This document shows, in pieces, positions 12,656 to 24,219 of a DNA stretch of 64,000 bases. The DNA lies in contig NC_059374.1 in the NCBI RefSeq assembly GCF_019703515.2, positions 16,747,095 through 16,811,094 on the forward strand, written 5' to 3'. The stretch's first letter is position 1; each line of letters opens with the position of its first letter. Source of the DNA: Myxocyprinus asiaticus (lineage: Eukaryota; Chordata; Actinopteri; Cypriniformes; Catostomidae). The translations under genes and the position numbers were made by a program. The notes below the pieces were generated by a model that saw only the letters and a list, made by a program, of their open reading frames with translations, was not told the origin of the DNA and made no database searches.

Positions 12656-13982
12656 AGACTCATCTATTTAGCCAGGCATACACCTAATTTATACTTCAAC
12701 TCACAATTAAGCTGCTTAAGTTAGGTCTGCCGGAACCAGAAACAATGATCATGATCTATAACTCTGCAATAAATTGAATGGCATCTATGCTAATATTATT
12801 TTATTTGTTTCCCTGTCTCAACCTTGGAACTCCTATCCTGAGGTCACCAGAACCAGCCAGATCCAGCTCCGTTCCTGCTTGGTGTTGGACTTCACTGCTA
12901 TGTGTCACAGTGTGATGCTGACTAATAGCATCCGGTGCCAGCCAAACATCACTTCAGTCTATTACGATGGACTTCAGAGGATGAACTGATGCCAACTTCA
13001 ACCATAAGACGTGGGATACTTCATATGCCATTGCCTGAACCTTGGACTTAGGATAGACCTCACCAAAATTACCGGCCAGGTTGAACTGTGATGCACCTAA
13101 CCGATCTTTGCCTACATCACCTCGGTCTAATGATGGACTACACTCTTGAAATGGAATACATAGACTATCATTTAATTGCCAACAAAACCCTTCATCAGCC
13201 AACTAACAAAGGACAATGCTTTGTGAACTTCTGCAGTTAATCCAGGATGAATTTCAAAGACATTAGTCATTAATCTTACAGTTCTTACAAAATCTTTGTT
13301 TTAAACACTTACCCTTAACACTTACTTAGTTTAATAATTTTAAACCATGACATGCACTATACATAAGTAATATTGACAATATATTCATGATGTTAGCCAG
13401 AGAGGAACTGGCCACTACAGTGAGTCTGGTTTGTCCAAAGATTATTTTTCTCCATAAACCAACATTTTATGGAGTTTTGTGTTCCTTGCCACTGTCGCCT
13501 TTGGCTTGCTCACCGGAGTAATAAATACAATTATTATTTAATTACTTATTTTTAAACAATCCACAATCATATTTTATCAAACTACACAATGATGACTCTT
13601 AATACATTATAGATATTACAGTTTTATCTCCTGTTAATGCCTGATCTTCTGTAAAGATGCTTTGAAACAATTTGTGTTGTAAAAGGCGCTATACAAATAA
13701 AAATGACTTGACTTGACTTGACTTGTGGCCTTGAGAAAATTAGTATCAACCATGCGATTGCTGGGCAGATATGACGAAGTCATTGATGATTTTGCATCAA
13801 TGAAATCTAGGAGGGGAGGGTTACATTTTAAATGAGGGATTAGGTGTAATAGCACAAGCAGCAATCTGTAAGTATTCTGCCATTTTCTGCCAAAATGTAT
13901 TTTTTTTATAATATAATTGTGCAATTTACGGTATGTATATGTAAATGTTAATATAATTTACCATTAAAAATAACAATATTTA

Positions 13983-13985
<3 letters not shown>

Positions 13986-14044
<59 letters not shown>
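13986..14044. repeat. (TA)n microsatellite
   Basis: About 29 TA units, 140 bases outside the left arm of the large inverted-repeat element. Confidence 0.96.
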
Positions 14045-14047
<3 letters not shown>

Positions 14048-14184
14048 AATAAAAGTAACAGTCAGTATCTGGTGTGGCACATCCTGATTTTACCAAGTGA
14101 GATGCGTTCCTAGGTCAACAGGGGAGGTGCTTAAGGTAATATTTATCAACAAATCAGAGCTGACTATGTGACATCATCCTGTTT

Positions 14185-14867
14185 CATAATGAATAAAGAG
14201 ATTATTAGCAAACATGCTAACATGAAAAGATTTTGCCAACTTGCTATCTCACCCAATGCTAGCATGCTTAATGTCATTTGATAGGTATGCTACATTGTTC
14301 TTTTGTCTAAAACCATAACTATTTTCATGAATGTAAAGTTAAGATAAAATTAAACTGGATATCCTTTTGCTTGCTTGTTAGACTATATGTCTACAACAGC
14401 TAAACCTACGATACGTTGACCTAGGGACATAATTAATTTTTTTCATCTCAGGACAAAGAACATTTGATTTAGAATGTCTAACTGTGTTATGTATCATATT
14501 TAAAATTTTAGTTTATTTTGTTCTTCCACTATTACAATTGGTTATACCATGGTTTAAGTCCTTTATGTGGTTAAATGTGAAGCACTCAGCAGTTTAGTCT
14601 CACACCATGTTTGTGGGTGCGTCCGATGACGCAACTTGCCGACTTGCCGCGATGCTTCATGCTGTCTGCACTGGAAGCGTCAAAGCGAACGTTATAAACA
14701 GGTCCATGTGTAGGACCGGTGCAGCGCGAAATAGAATGTTTATTGTCTGCACTCCGCAACGCAACGTGCTGCAGTGGACGCTTCATTGATTATAATGGGT
14801 TTTATTGCTTTTAACGCAACGCAAAGCTTGCGTCTGGTGTTGACAGGCTGTCAGGAACATTGCATGG
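14185..14867 (+). repeat. Left inverted arm of the giant element
   Basis: Matches the reverse complement of 26804-27478 throughout, including 'gctagcat', 'gttgacctagggacat' (a single copy of the minisatellite core at about 14416) and the CpG-rich block around 14620-14840. The sequence near 14590-14740 reads as weak overlapping frames on both strands. These are not credible genes. Confidence 0.9.
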
Positions 14868-17690
14868 TTGACCTAGGGACATCATACAGTTGTATTGTGT
14901 TATGCAGTTGTGTTGACCTAGGGACATCATACAGTTGTGTTGTGTTATTCAATTGTGTTGACCTAGGGATATCATACAGTTGTGTTGTGTTATTCAGTTG
15001 TGTTGACCTAGGGACATCATACAGTTGTGTTGTGTTATTCAGTTGTGTTGACCTAGGGACATCATACAGTAGTGTTTTTATTAAGTTATGTTGTGTTATT
15101 CAGTTGTGTTGACCTAGGGACATCATTCAGTTGTGAGGTGTTATTCAGTTGTGTTGAGCTAGGGACATCATACAGTTGTGTTGTGTTATTCAGTTGTGTT
15201 GAACTAGAGACATCATACAGTTGTGTTGTGTTATCCAGTTGTGTTGACTTAGGGACATCATACAGTTGTGAGGTGTTATTCAGTTGTGTTGACCTAGGGA
15301 CATCATACAGTTGTGTTGTGTTATTCAGTTATGTTGACCTAGGGACATCATACAGTAGTGTTTTTATTCAGTTATGTTGTGTTATTCAGTTGTGTTGACC
15401 TAGGGACATCATACAGTAGTGTTGTTATTCAGTTATGTTGTGTTATTCAGTTGTGTTGACCTAGGGACATCATTCAGTTGTGAGGTGTTATTCAGTTGTG
15501 TTGAGCTAGGGACATCATACAGTTGTGTTGTGTTATTCAGTTGTGTTGAACTAGAGACATCATACAGTTGTGTTGTGTTATCCAGTTGTGTTGACTTAGG
15601 GATATCATACAGTTGTGAGGTGTTATTCAGTTGTGTTGACCTAGGGACATCATACAGTTGTGTTGTGTTATTCAGTTATGTTGACCTAGAGACATCATAC
15701 AGTTGTGTTGTGTTATTCAGTTGTGTTGACCTAGAGACATCATACAGTTGTGTTGTGTTGACCTTGGGTCATCATACAGTTGTGTTATTCAGTTGTGTTG
15801 GCCTAGGGACATCATATAGTTGTGTTGTGTTATTCAGTTGTGTTGACCTAGGGACATCATACAGTTGTTTTGTGTTATTCAGTTGTGTTGACCTAGGGAC
15901 ATCATACAGTTGTGTTGTGTTATTCAGTTGTTTTGACCTAGAGACATCATACAGTTTTGTTGTATTATTCAGTTGTGTTGACCTAGGGACATCATACAGT
16001 TGTGATGTGTTATTCAGTTGTGTTGACCTAGGGACATCATACAGTTGTGTTGTGTTATTCAGTTGTGTTGACCTAGGGACATCATACAGTTGTGATGTGT
16101 TATTCAGTTGTGTTGACCTAGGGACATCATACAGTTGTGTTGTGTTATTCAGTTGTGTTGACCTAGAGACATCATACAGTTGTGTTGTTATTCAGTTATG
16201 TTGTGTTATACAGTTATGTTGACCTATGGTCATCATACAGTTGTGTTGTGTTATTCAGTTGTGTTGACCTAGGGTCATCATACATTTTTGTTGGGTTTTT
16301 CAGTTATGTTGACCTAGGGTCATCATACAGTTTTGTTGTGTTATTCAGATGTGTTGACCTAGGGACATCATACAGTTGTGATGTGTTATTCAGTTTTTTT
16401 AACCTAGGGACTTCATATAGTTGTATTCAGTTATGTTGTGTTATGCAGTTATGTTGACCTAGGGTCATCATACAGTTTTGTTGGGTTTTTCAGTCATTTT
16501 GAACTAGGAACATCATACAGTTGTGATGTGTTATTCAGTTGTGTTGACCTAGGGACATCATACAGTTGTGTTGTGTTATTCAGTTTTGTTGACCTAGGAA
16601 CATCATACAGTTGTGTTGTGTTATTCAGTTGTGTTGACCTAGAGACATCATACAGTTGTGTTGTGTTGACCTTGGGTCATCATACAGTTGTGTTATTCAG
16701 TTGTGTTGGCCTAGGGACATCATATAGTTGTGTTGTGTTATTCAGTTGTGTTGACCTAGGGACATCATACAGTTGTTTTGTGTTATTCAGTTGTGTTGAC
16801 CTAGGGACATCATACAGTTGTGTTGTGTTATTCAGTTGTTTTGACCTAGAGACATCATACAGTTTTGTTGTATTATTCAGTTGTGTTGACCTAGGGACAT
16901 CATACAGTTGTGATGTGTTATTCAGTTGTGTTGACCTAGGGACATCATACAGTTGTGTTGTGTTATTCAGTTGTGTTGACCTAGGGACATCATACAGTTG
17001 TGATGTGTTATTCAGTTGTGTTGACCTAGGGACATCATACAGTTGTGTTGTGTTATTCAGTTGTGTTGACCTAGAGACATCATACAGTTGTGTTGTTATT
17101 CAGTTATGTTGTGTTATACAGTTATGTTGACCTATGGTCATCATACAGTTGTGTTGTGTTATTCAGTTGTGTTGACCTAGGGTCATCATACATTTTTGTT
17201 GGGTTTTTCAGTTATGTTGACCTAGGGTCATCATACAGTTTTGTTGTGTTATTCAGATGTGTTGACCTAGGGACATCATACAGTTGTGATGTGTTATTCA
17301 GTTTTTTTAACCTAGGGACTTCATATAGTTGTATTCAGTTATGTTGTGTTATGCAGTTATGTTGACCTAGGGTCATCATACAGTTTTGTTGGGTTTTTCA
17401 GTCATTTTGAACTAGGAACATCATACAGTTGTGATGTGTTATTCAGTTGTGTTGACCTAGGGACATCATACAGTTGTGTTGTGTTATTCAGTTTTGTTGA
17501 CCTAGGAACATCATACAGTTGTGTTGTGTTATTCAGTTGTGTTGACCTAGGGACATCATACAGTTGTGTTGTGTTATTCAGTTGTTTTGACCTAGGGACA
17601 TCATACAGTTGTGTTGTGTTATTCAGTTGTGTTTATCTAGGGACATCATACTGTTGTGTTGTGTTATTCAGTTATGTTGCATATTCACCT
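14868..17690. repeat. Left 45 bp minisatellite array (about 55 units)
   Basis: The unit begins 'ttgacctagggacatcatac' and ends '...gttattcagttgtg', about 45 bases. The core CCTAGGGACATCATACAG is the most constant part. Because 45 is a multiple of three and the unit lacks stops in one frame, it yields long false frames. Within it, 15721-16628 and 16629-17536 are near-identical higher-order copies at a spacing of 908. Confidence 0.97.
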
Positions 17691-17848
17691 TTGAACAATG
17701 CATTGTCATAACAGACTAAAAGTAGTACCGGGACAAAAAAATCTTGCTTATTGTTTTTCTATTTACCGAATTAAAAATAAACAGAAACTGTTTAGGCATA
17801 GGCAAAAAGGCAAACTTTAAGTTATTAATTCACAGATTTCAATGTATC

Positions 17849-18246
17849 TGTAATGCTGGTTTGTTGGAAATGACAAAGATGATGACATGTGATGAACCCA
17901 AGTGCAGTTTTATTTTCAAAAGTGAAAACCAATATATTCAAACGTGAACAAATACAAAAACATGGACTTGACTAACTTGACTTGACATGACATGACCCAT
18001 CCAACAAAGTTATTCTCACAAACAATGTTATATTAACAATACCTGACCATGGACAATGGCAAACATGAGGCTTAAACACATGGACAAGGGAGAAACATGA
18101 CAATGATAACCAATGACAAGACAGAACTGATAACAAGACAATAAACCAATGAAAACAAGACACATGAACATGGAGGGAAACATGAAATCACATGACCAAG
18201 GGACCACATTACATGAAACACATGAGCAAACACTTTAAACATTATA
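17849..18246 (-). repeat. 3' LTR of the gag-only element
   Basis: 398 bp, closely matching 19634-20062 apart from a few short indels. Terminal TG...TA here replaces TG...CA of the other LTR by one substitution. Confidence 0.88.
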
Positions 18247-18262
18247 TATTCCTCTCCACTTG
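18247..18262 (-). promoter_or_regulatory. Polypurine tract
   Basis: On the minus strand AGTGGAGAGGAAT lies immediately before the 3' LTR. This is the expected place for the plus-strand primer of reverse transcription, and it fixes the orientation of the element. Confidence 0.7.
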
Positions 18263-18854
18263 GGGCGGCTCCTGACATCCCAAAATTTGAACAAACACAT
18301 GAAACATGACTTAATCAAAAAGTTCTGTATGGAGCTGGGGGGGTGGGGGGTTCTAGAAGCGTGGCTTGGCAAGACAGGGCGTGGAGTATTGGATCAGGGC
18401 AACGCCAGTGGAAGGTGGAGCCATGAGAGGCTCGAGGGGCGGAGCCTTTAGAGACTTGATGGGTGAAGCCATGGAAGGCGGAGCTGTGAGAGACTTGAAG
18501 GGCAACCAGGGAACTTGGTACCCGGAGAGTAGCCGACGGCTTGAAAGGACATGGTGGAGCCTGAGGTTCAGAGAACCGAGGAAGCGGCGTAGGCTCGTAG
18601 GACCGATGTGGAGCTGGGGGATCGGAAGACAGTGTGGGACTGAGGACCAAGGTGAAGCCGTAGGGAAGGAGGTCCTTGGTGAAGCCGCAGGCTCGGTGTG
18701 ACGAAGCAAAGCTGGAGGATATGAGAGGCCAGGCAGAGCCAGGTGACCGACTGACCAAGGCGGAGCCAGAGGGACGAGGGACCCCAGAGAAGCCGATTGG
18801 CTGAAGGACCAAGGTGGAGCTGAAGGGACATAGGGCCAAGGTGGGACTGAGGGA

Positions 18855-19661
18855 TCAAAGGGCCAAGGTGGAGTCCAGGGCTCGGAGGGTGTAGGTGGGG
18901 TCGAAAGTTCCCCTCGCCTGATCAAGAGAACTAAGGGTGGGCACAAGGGCGGGAACCAGTTCCAGCTCAAATAGCCCAGTGAGAGATGGCTCTGGAACGG
19001 ATGAGGCCTGCAAAGCTGGTTTGTTGGCCAGAGGTGAGCCTGAGACCTTGCATGGAGCAGACTGAAGCTTGGCTGTGACATGGCACGGAGCACACTGAGG
19101 CATGGCTGTGACGTAGCACGGAGCAGACTCAGGCGTGGCTGTGACGTAGCACGGAGCAGACTCAGGCGTGGCTGTGACGTGGCACAGAGCAGGCTGAGGC
19201 GTTGCTGTGACGTGGCACGGAGCAGGATGAGGCGTTGCTGTGACGTGGCACGGAGCAGGCTGAGGCTTTGCTGTGACGTGGCACAGAGCAGGCTGAGGCG
19301 TTGCTGTGACGTGGCACGGAGCAGGTTGAGGCGTTGCTGTGATGTGGCACGGAGCAGGCTGAGGCGTTGCTGTGACGTGGCACGGAGCAGGCTGAGGCAT
19401 GGCTGTGACGTGGCATGGAGCAGACTCAAAAGGTGGCGCTGGCTTGGCGGCCATGACGTGGAACTCTGGCTCACTCAGTCCCACCTGGAAAATGTCCTTG
19501 AGGGCGACTTCATTAAAGACAACCCGGCAGGCTAGAGCACAGAAGTCCTCCACATAATTTTCCAGGGATTGATTCCCCTGGTGAAGACGCAGGATTTGAA
19601 CCGCTGAGTTCGTCTTGCGATGGTCAGTTATTCTGTAACGCTGGTTCGTTGGAAATGACAA
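18855..19661 (-). CDS. Gag-like protein with a 12-residue repeat array
   Basis: 268 residues. The frame opens inside the 5' LTR edge (MSFPTNQRYRITDHRK). Residues about 25-70 contain the capsid-like segment QGNQSLENYVEDFCALACRV and VALKDIFQVGLSEP. Residues ~75-200 are tandem copies of a 12-residue unit like APCHVTATPQP (36 bp at DNA level, about 19060-19430). The tail is proline-rich and continues in another frame to about 18315. No zinc knuckle, protease or pol is present. The frame is open over the repeat array partly because the 36 bp unit is stop-free in several frames, so coding is best supported for the first ~75 residues. The true start could be downstream of the LTR. Confidence 0.6.
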   Translation of the reverse strand: MSFPTNQRYRITDHRKTNSAVQILRLHQGNQSLENYVEDFCALACRVVFNEVALKDIFQVGLSEPEFHVMAAKPAPPFESAPCHVTAMPQPAPCHVTATPQPAPCHITATPQPAPCHVTATPQPALCHVTAKPQPAPCHVTATPHPAPCHVTATPQPALCHVTATPESAPCYVTATPESAPCYVTAMPQCAPCHVTAKLQSAPCKVSGSPLANKPALQASSVPEPSLTGLFELELVPALVPTLSSLDQARGTFDPTYTLRALDSTLAL

Positions 19662-20062
19662 AGATGATGACGTATGATGAACCCAAGTGCAGTTTTATTT
19701 TCAAACGTGAAATCCAATAACTGTATCTTCAAACGTGAACAAATACAAAAACATGGACTTGACTATAACTTGACTTGATTAAACATGACATGACATGACA
19801 TGACCCATCCAACAAAGTTACACTCACAAACAATGTTACATTAACAATACCTGACCATGGACAATGGCAAATATGAGGCTTAAATACATGGACAAGGGAG
19901 AAACATGACAGTGATAACCAATGACAAGACAGAACTGATAACAAGGTAACAAGACAATAAACCAATGAAAACAAGACACATGAACATGGAGGGAAACATG
20001 AAATCACATGACCAGGGGACCACATGACATGAAACACATGAACAAACACATTAAACATTACA
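19634..20062 (-). repeat. 5' LTR of the gag-only element
   Basis: 429 bp, TGTAACGCT...AAACATTACA. It is slightly longer than the other LTR through small insertions (near 19722 and 19943). No clear tRNA primer site could be matched just inside it. Confidence 0.85.
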
Positions 20063-20382
20063 GTATCAATCATCACTCTACTTAAGTGTTATTTTTGCTG
20101 CCATATTTCCATGATAAATATATAAAACCTAAGCATTAAATTAAATATTAACTAAAAAATAAGCTTCCTTTTAAGTTAGTCACACAAGTAATCTATAAAT
20201 AATATTGTTTTACATAATTTTGTAATTTTGTTTTCTTTGCTTTGTTCCTTCCACAGTAAGCTTCTAAGGAGACAGAAAAAGAGTAAGTTCATAAAAATAA
20301 ATGTCTTCTTTAAAAAAAAAAATTTAAAAGAAAATGGACTGATTCTAATGTGACAAAATCTGTGCCACTTTTCCCCCAAAAG

Positions 20383-22270
20383 GTCTTTTGGTTTGCCTTT
20401 GTTGACAAAGGAATCACTGGATACATTAGATGATGGGCAGTGGTTGGATGACAAGGTCATTGACATTGAGTTGAGGTAATTTTTTTCAACATGTCATAAC
20501 AGCATACCATAAATATCTTGTTTAGCAGTAATTTTCTATTTGTAAATGTTTCTATATCTATTTACAATGAATTAAGCCACATAAAAGGCAAAAATATTTA
20601 ATATACCCTGTTTTTTATACCAAATTAAAGACCAGGTAAGAGTTACTCATTTTTAAATAAATTAAAAGAATGAATGAGCATATCTGTTTACTTAAAGAAA
20701 AATGTATTTGATATAATTGTCAGTATATATGCTGTTTAAAGGTGCACTCAGTAATTATTTCCTCATTAAAAGAAGTTTAACTCCTAAACACATGAATTAT
20801 AATTTCACATTAAAATGAAGACTCCAGTCATATCAGTAACCTTATGAAAGCTGTTTTATTCTACATGAAGAGGGTCCGCTCATGGGGTCTGTCATGTTAG
20901 AATCACATGACCAGCCGAATACTACTTGCTGAATCTCAGTAACCGTCCTGTTATTTGACACTTTCACTCGTATATTAAAGTAATCATGGCTGACTGTGAA
21001 TAGTAAATATCTACAATGGCATCTGAAATTGTAAACTATTGATTTTATGATGCTGCATCCAAGCCGCTAAGTGTCAGTGTAAGTCCAAGATGATACAAAG
21101 ACAAAAGTTACTGAATGCACCTTTAAATTTGCTTAGCCTTTTTGAAAAGCCATGTACTGTCAGATGATATCTATTAAATTCTATTATTAAACAGATTAAA
21201 TGATAACCATGTGTGCTTTACCTTCTTTACCATGTCACCTCTACAATTGTAGTGGATGTAAAGGTATCATCTGCTGGACAAAGCACTACCTTTTGATTGT
21301 AGAGAATGTTAATGGGTGAGAACTTGACATTATTTATAAGGATGTTTTTGTCTTCGTTTTTGTAAAACGTATTTTATGCAGTTGTTACAATCTCTTTGCC
21401 CAGAGTGTATTTGATAAGTATTTACCCTGTATTTTGCTCTGTATTTTAAGAGTTCACTGGCGACTCATCATTGTGTGCTTCCCTGGAAGGGATGAAGTGG
21501 AACACATAAGAAGGGGGCAAAAATGGGAGCAAAGAATGAGGTAGATATTATCTACAGTATGTTAAACATCAGGGGCCTTATTTATAAAACCTGTTGTAGA
21601 TTTCATTGTAAAAGCACAAAAGACAAAGTTTTTAGATTTATTATACAGTACATACTCATGAATCTTTTCAGAGTTCACTTTATAGATCCTGGATAGCAGA
21701 AGAATGTGCATACATGCAAATGTTTTATTCCCCACCCTGTCTCTTTTCCCCGAAATATCCTTAAATGGAGCTTTGAATACCTGTTTTTACTATGCTTAAC
21801 CTCTTCTGCATATACAAACCCTATTCCAAAAAATGGTAATTAAAACAAGAAGTGTTTTGTAAATTCTATTAACTCTGTGCTATAATGAAAGCATTACAAC
21901 AACACATAATTTGATGTTTTATCTTGTTAATTTACTTACCCTGTCTCTGCTGAGGTCTGTTCATGCCACTGTGTGAGTGAGAAATTGTGTATGCACACTT
22001 CAATGCTAATGTTGTGATAATACTGTACATTGGGCATCACTGGTGACCTAATGGATCTTTGTCTTTATCCATCAAAAATAATCTTTACCACAAAAAAAGA
22101 AAAGAAAAAAGAAATACAGAAAGTTGAATTCTGAAAATCCAACATTTACATCACTAAGGCCTCAGAAGAATGCTTGATGTTTAGTTTATGTTGTGCTTTC
22201 AGGCTTTGCATTTCAATGCTAGACTCCAAGTCTGTGCAAGTAAATGACAACATGGAGGTGTTCCAGAAAG
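20383..22270 (+). pseudogene. Ulp1/SENP-type cysteine protease, spliced exon pieces
   Basis: Four consecutive exons splice in phase. 20383-20475: LPLLTKESLDTLDDGQWLDD, the start of a Ulp1 domain, donor gtaatt. 21253-21315: acceptor tgtag, KHYLLIVENVNG, donor gtgaga. 21451-21540: acceptor ttaag, VHWRLIIVCFPGRDEVEHIR with the catalytic His-Trp, donor gtagat. 22203-22270: acceptor ttcag, LCISMLDSKSVQV with the catalytic Asp. Ulp1 proteases process or remove SUMO-like modifiers and are carried by Zisupton-type transposons. The exon with the Gln and the catalytic Cys (DCG) was not found, and no start exon is recognised, so I treat it as broken. It is convergent with the transposase. A MITE occupies the first intron. 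Confidence 0.72.
20735..21127. mobile_element. MITE in the first intron of the Ulp1-like gene
   Basis: Inverted ends TTTAAAGGTGCACTCAGTAA and, on the other side, the complement of CTGAATGCACCTTTAAA. About 390 bp, no coding capacity. Fragments with the same 'tgcaccttt' end lie at about 38270-38290 and 41300-41312. The ends are TTTAA-palindromic, so the target duplication cannot be told apart from the tips. Confidence 0.75.
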
Positions 22271-23482
22271 GTTGGTTCTATTGTTTAATGGCTCTAATAT
22301 ACAGTAAATATATTTTTACACACAGTAATTTGAACATGATGTAATAATCTTTGAATTTACTAAAATGTAATTATCAACTTATAAGTGCACACAGTAATTC
22401 TTTGTTTATTTTGTCTTGACACCTAGTTGCGGAGATGCAGCATCCCTCAAAAGCTAAAGTTTTTATTTACCAATGCCATTGAAGAAATGTGTTATTTATC
22501 AGCTTTGATTATTTATTCTCTGAGCGTGTCCAGTAGAGATAAAGTGAGTAGTATTCGGCTAATTTTGCTGTCTCAAAATGTCAGCCCCTATAGGCGAACA
22601 GTTCCAATTAAAATAAAAAAAGCTTTTATTAGGCCACTATTACAGTATGACTGAAATCTTCATCTCATATGAGTGTGCATTATTTTAAACATTTTTCAAA
22701 AGTGCTATTCATTTAAAACTTTTTAAATGATGGAAAAAGTTAGTTAACATATGAAAGATTACCGATTGAATGTTGTAATACTGGACCAGGAATGTGCTTT
22801 AAGGGTGTTCAAAGTGGCCAAAAACCTTTTAGACTCTCATTTAAAAATTTGGACTGTTAACTCCTAGAGCATTTAAGCTACATTCACCAAACTTGGCTCA
22901 GAAGGCTGTTCTGACTTATCAGACAGTATTTTTTGTTTCCTCTCTCAGAATGATCAGACGTTTCTCCTATAGTGGACTATCAAAAATACCATTGACAATT
23001 ATTTCAAACCCCCAGCTGTCAAAACACACATATGCTTAAGGCCTCAAATCAAAATTTCACTTTTACTTTCATTTAATTGCAAAAAATGTTTTGCCATATG
23101 CATATGCATATCATCTTGAACTTACATTGACACCTATGGGCATGTTTGCAACACATTCAAATGCAATAGTTTCCAGTTTCCAATATCATAATATAATTTA
23201 ATTCATGATTAAATTCTAAAATCCATAAAAATTAGAAATACATGATTTAATCCTGAATTGAATCCATGAGGCATACTGTCCAATAACAGGCAGTTACTGA
23301 GATTAAGTGAGTATTATTCGCCTGGTCATGTGATCCTAACATCGCGGCTCCCATATACAATTAATTTCTTGAGACATTCTGAAAATCTTCTTTTGTGTTC
23401 CACAGATAAAAGAAAGTAATCTGGGTTTGGAACAACACAAAGGTGATTAAATGAAGACAGATAGGTGAACTATCGCTTTAAG
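22271..23482. other. Non-coding part of the giant element with small repeats
   Basis: No further Ulp1 exon could be confirmed. Bases 23385-23482 are the end of a foldback MITE in reverse orientation ('gaactatcgctttaa'). Bases near 23280-23345 resemble, inverted, part of the MITE at 20735-21127. Confidence 0.5.
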
Positions 23483-23794
23483 GAGCTGGGAGCCATGCTT
23501 GGGAGACATGTCCACCTTGATGTTAGCGGAAATATTCCCAGTGCTGAGGCAGAGGTTGTGAAGTAAGTTTCTTGATTTTGTAGGATCTTCAACAAAGTGA
23601 AATTTTAATTTGTATAATATTAACAAGATTCTTGCTTTCTTTCCTTTCACCATTACAGGAATTCACTATGCACTATCCAGCACTTGCTGAGGGAAAAACT
23701 GGGAGAAGAATCACCTTTCAGTCTTCACACTCATACATTTGGACCACAAGCTGTTGATGTTATCATCTCATTTTTAATCAATCAGTTTGTGTAA
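23483..23794 (+). pseudogene. Two spliced coding pieces of unknown protein
   Basis: The first piece, ending at about 23560, reads ELGAMLGRHVHLDVSGNIPS followed by a Glu/Val-rich end and a consensus donor GTAAGT. The second, after 'accattacag' (from 23660), reads SLCTIQHLLREKLGEE and, after a short gap, GPQAVDVIISFLINQFV, then a stop at 23792-23794. The two join in frame. The upstream side is cut by a MITE end at 23482, so the 5' part is lost. It may be the 3' end of the protease gene or a separate gene of the transposon. I do not recognise the family. Confidence 0.45.
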
Positions 23795-24219
23795 AAAAAC
23801 AAAAGAACATGAATCAAATCATTGTTACATTTCAATAAATGTTAAATTAATAGATGTTCAGTAGAACTTCAGATAGTTCAGAAGAGTCATTTGAAGTTCA
23901 GGTAGTGTAGATCAGTATTGGTGTAAAATGCTCAGTGACTAATGAAGGACATCATTGAAATTTTACTATATGTAGGATCAGAGAAATATGGTCACTCTGC
24001 TGCTCAGACTGATCTTTTGTGGCTGTGAAAAGAGGCCTGTTTATTGCTACATTGTAGTATTTGAATTAATAAACTAACTATATACAAACTAAAACAGCAT
24101 TTTCTTTAATTTCTCTCTCTTTTGTGTACTTACACTCACATGTAGGAAGTTAACTTTTGGGTGGTGGTTTGGGTGGTGTTTTTAAATCCAGGCTGCATTT
24201 ATGAATAGTTTTTAGTCAG

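Larger units (their letters stand above)
8400..13729 (+). mobile_element. L2/CR1-superfamily LINE, near full length, degenerate
   Basis: In order it shows a 5' UTR (8400-8939), ORF1, ORF2, a ~1 kb 3' UTR, and a 3' end 'aaaggcgctatacaaataaa' followed by (CTTGA)n at 13708-13729, a short-repeat tail typical of this LINE group. At 5.3 kb it is close to full length. The 3' UTR (about 12770-13262) recurs in the 58443-60870 fragment. Multiple frameshifts make it inactive. Confidence 0.88.
17849..20062 (-). mobile_element. Non-autonomous gag-only LTR retrotransposon inserted in the giant element
   Basis: Two LTRs bound the element. It starts TGTAATGCT, ends AAACATTACA, and is flanked by the 5 bp duplication GTATC (17844-17848 and 20063-20067). 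Coding orientation is minus. A purine-rich tract sits beside the left (3') LTR, and the gag-like frame starts at the right (5') LTR. With 2,214 bp there is no room for pol and none is seen, so it depended on another element's enzymes. It is related to the 7396-8069 fragment. Confidence 0.88.

Noticed and set aside
14868..17690. CRISPR-like repeat array
   Set aside because: Units are contiguous and spacers are themselves variants of the same repeat. The context is a fish transposon, so this is a minisatellite.
14774..17711. Series of open frames with a repeated 15-residue motif (CVDLGTSYSCVVLFS), up to 267 residues
   Set aside because: They follow the 45 bp unit (a multiple of three, stop-free in one frame), restart at each indel, and the same appears inverted at 26117-26897. 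No sign of protein-level constraint.
18353..19474. 373-residue minus-strand frame
   Set aside because: Alternative frame over the same repeats. The capsid-like segment is in the 18855-19661 frame, not this one.
19080..19535. 151-residue plus-strand frame with repeated Arg-rich motif
   Set aside because: Antisense shadow of the 36 bp repeats in the gag-like protein.
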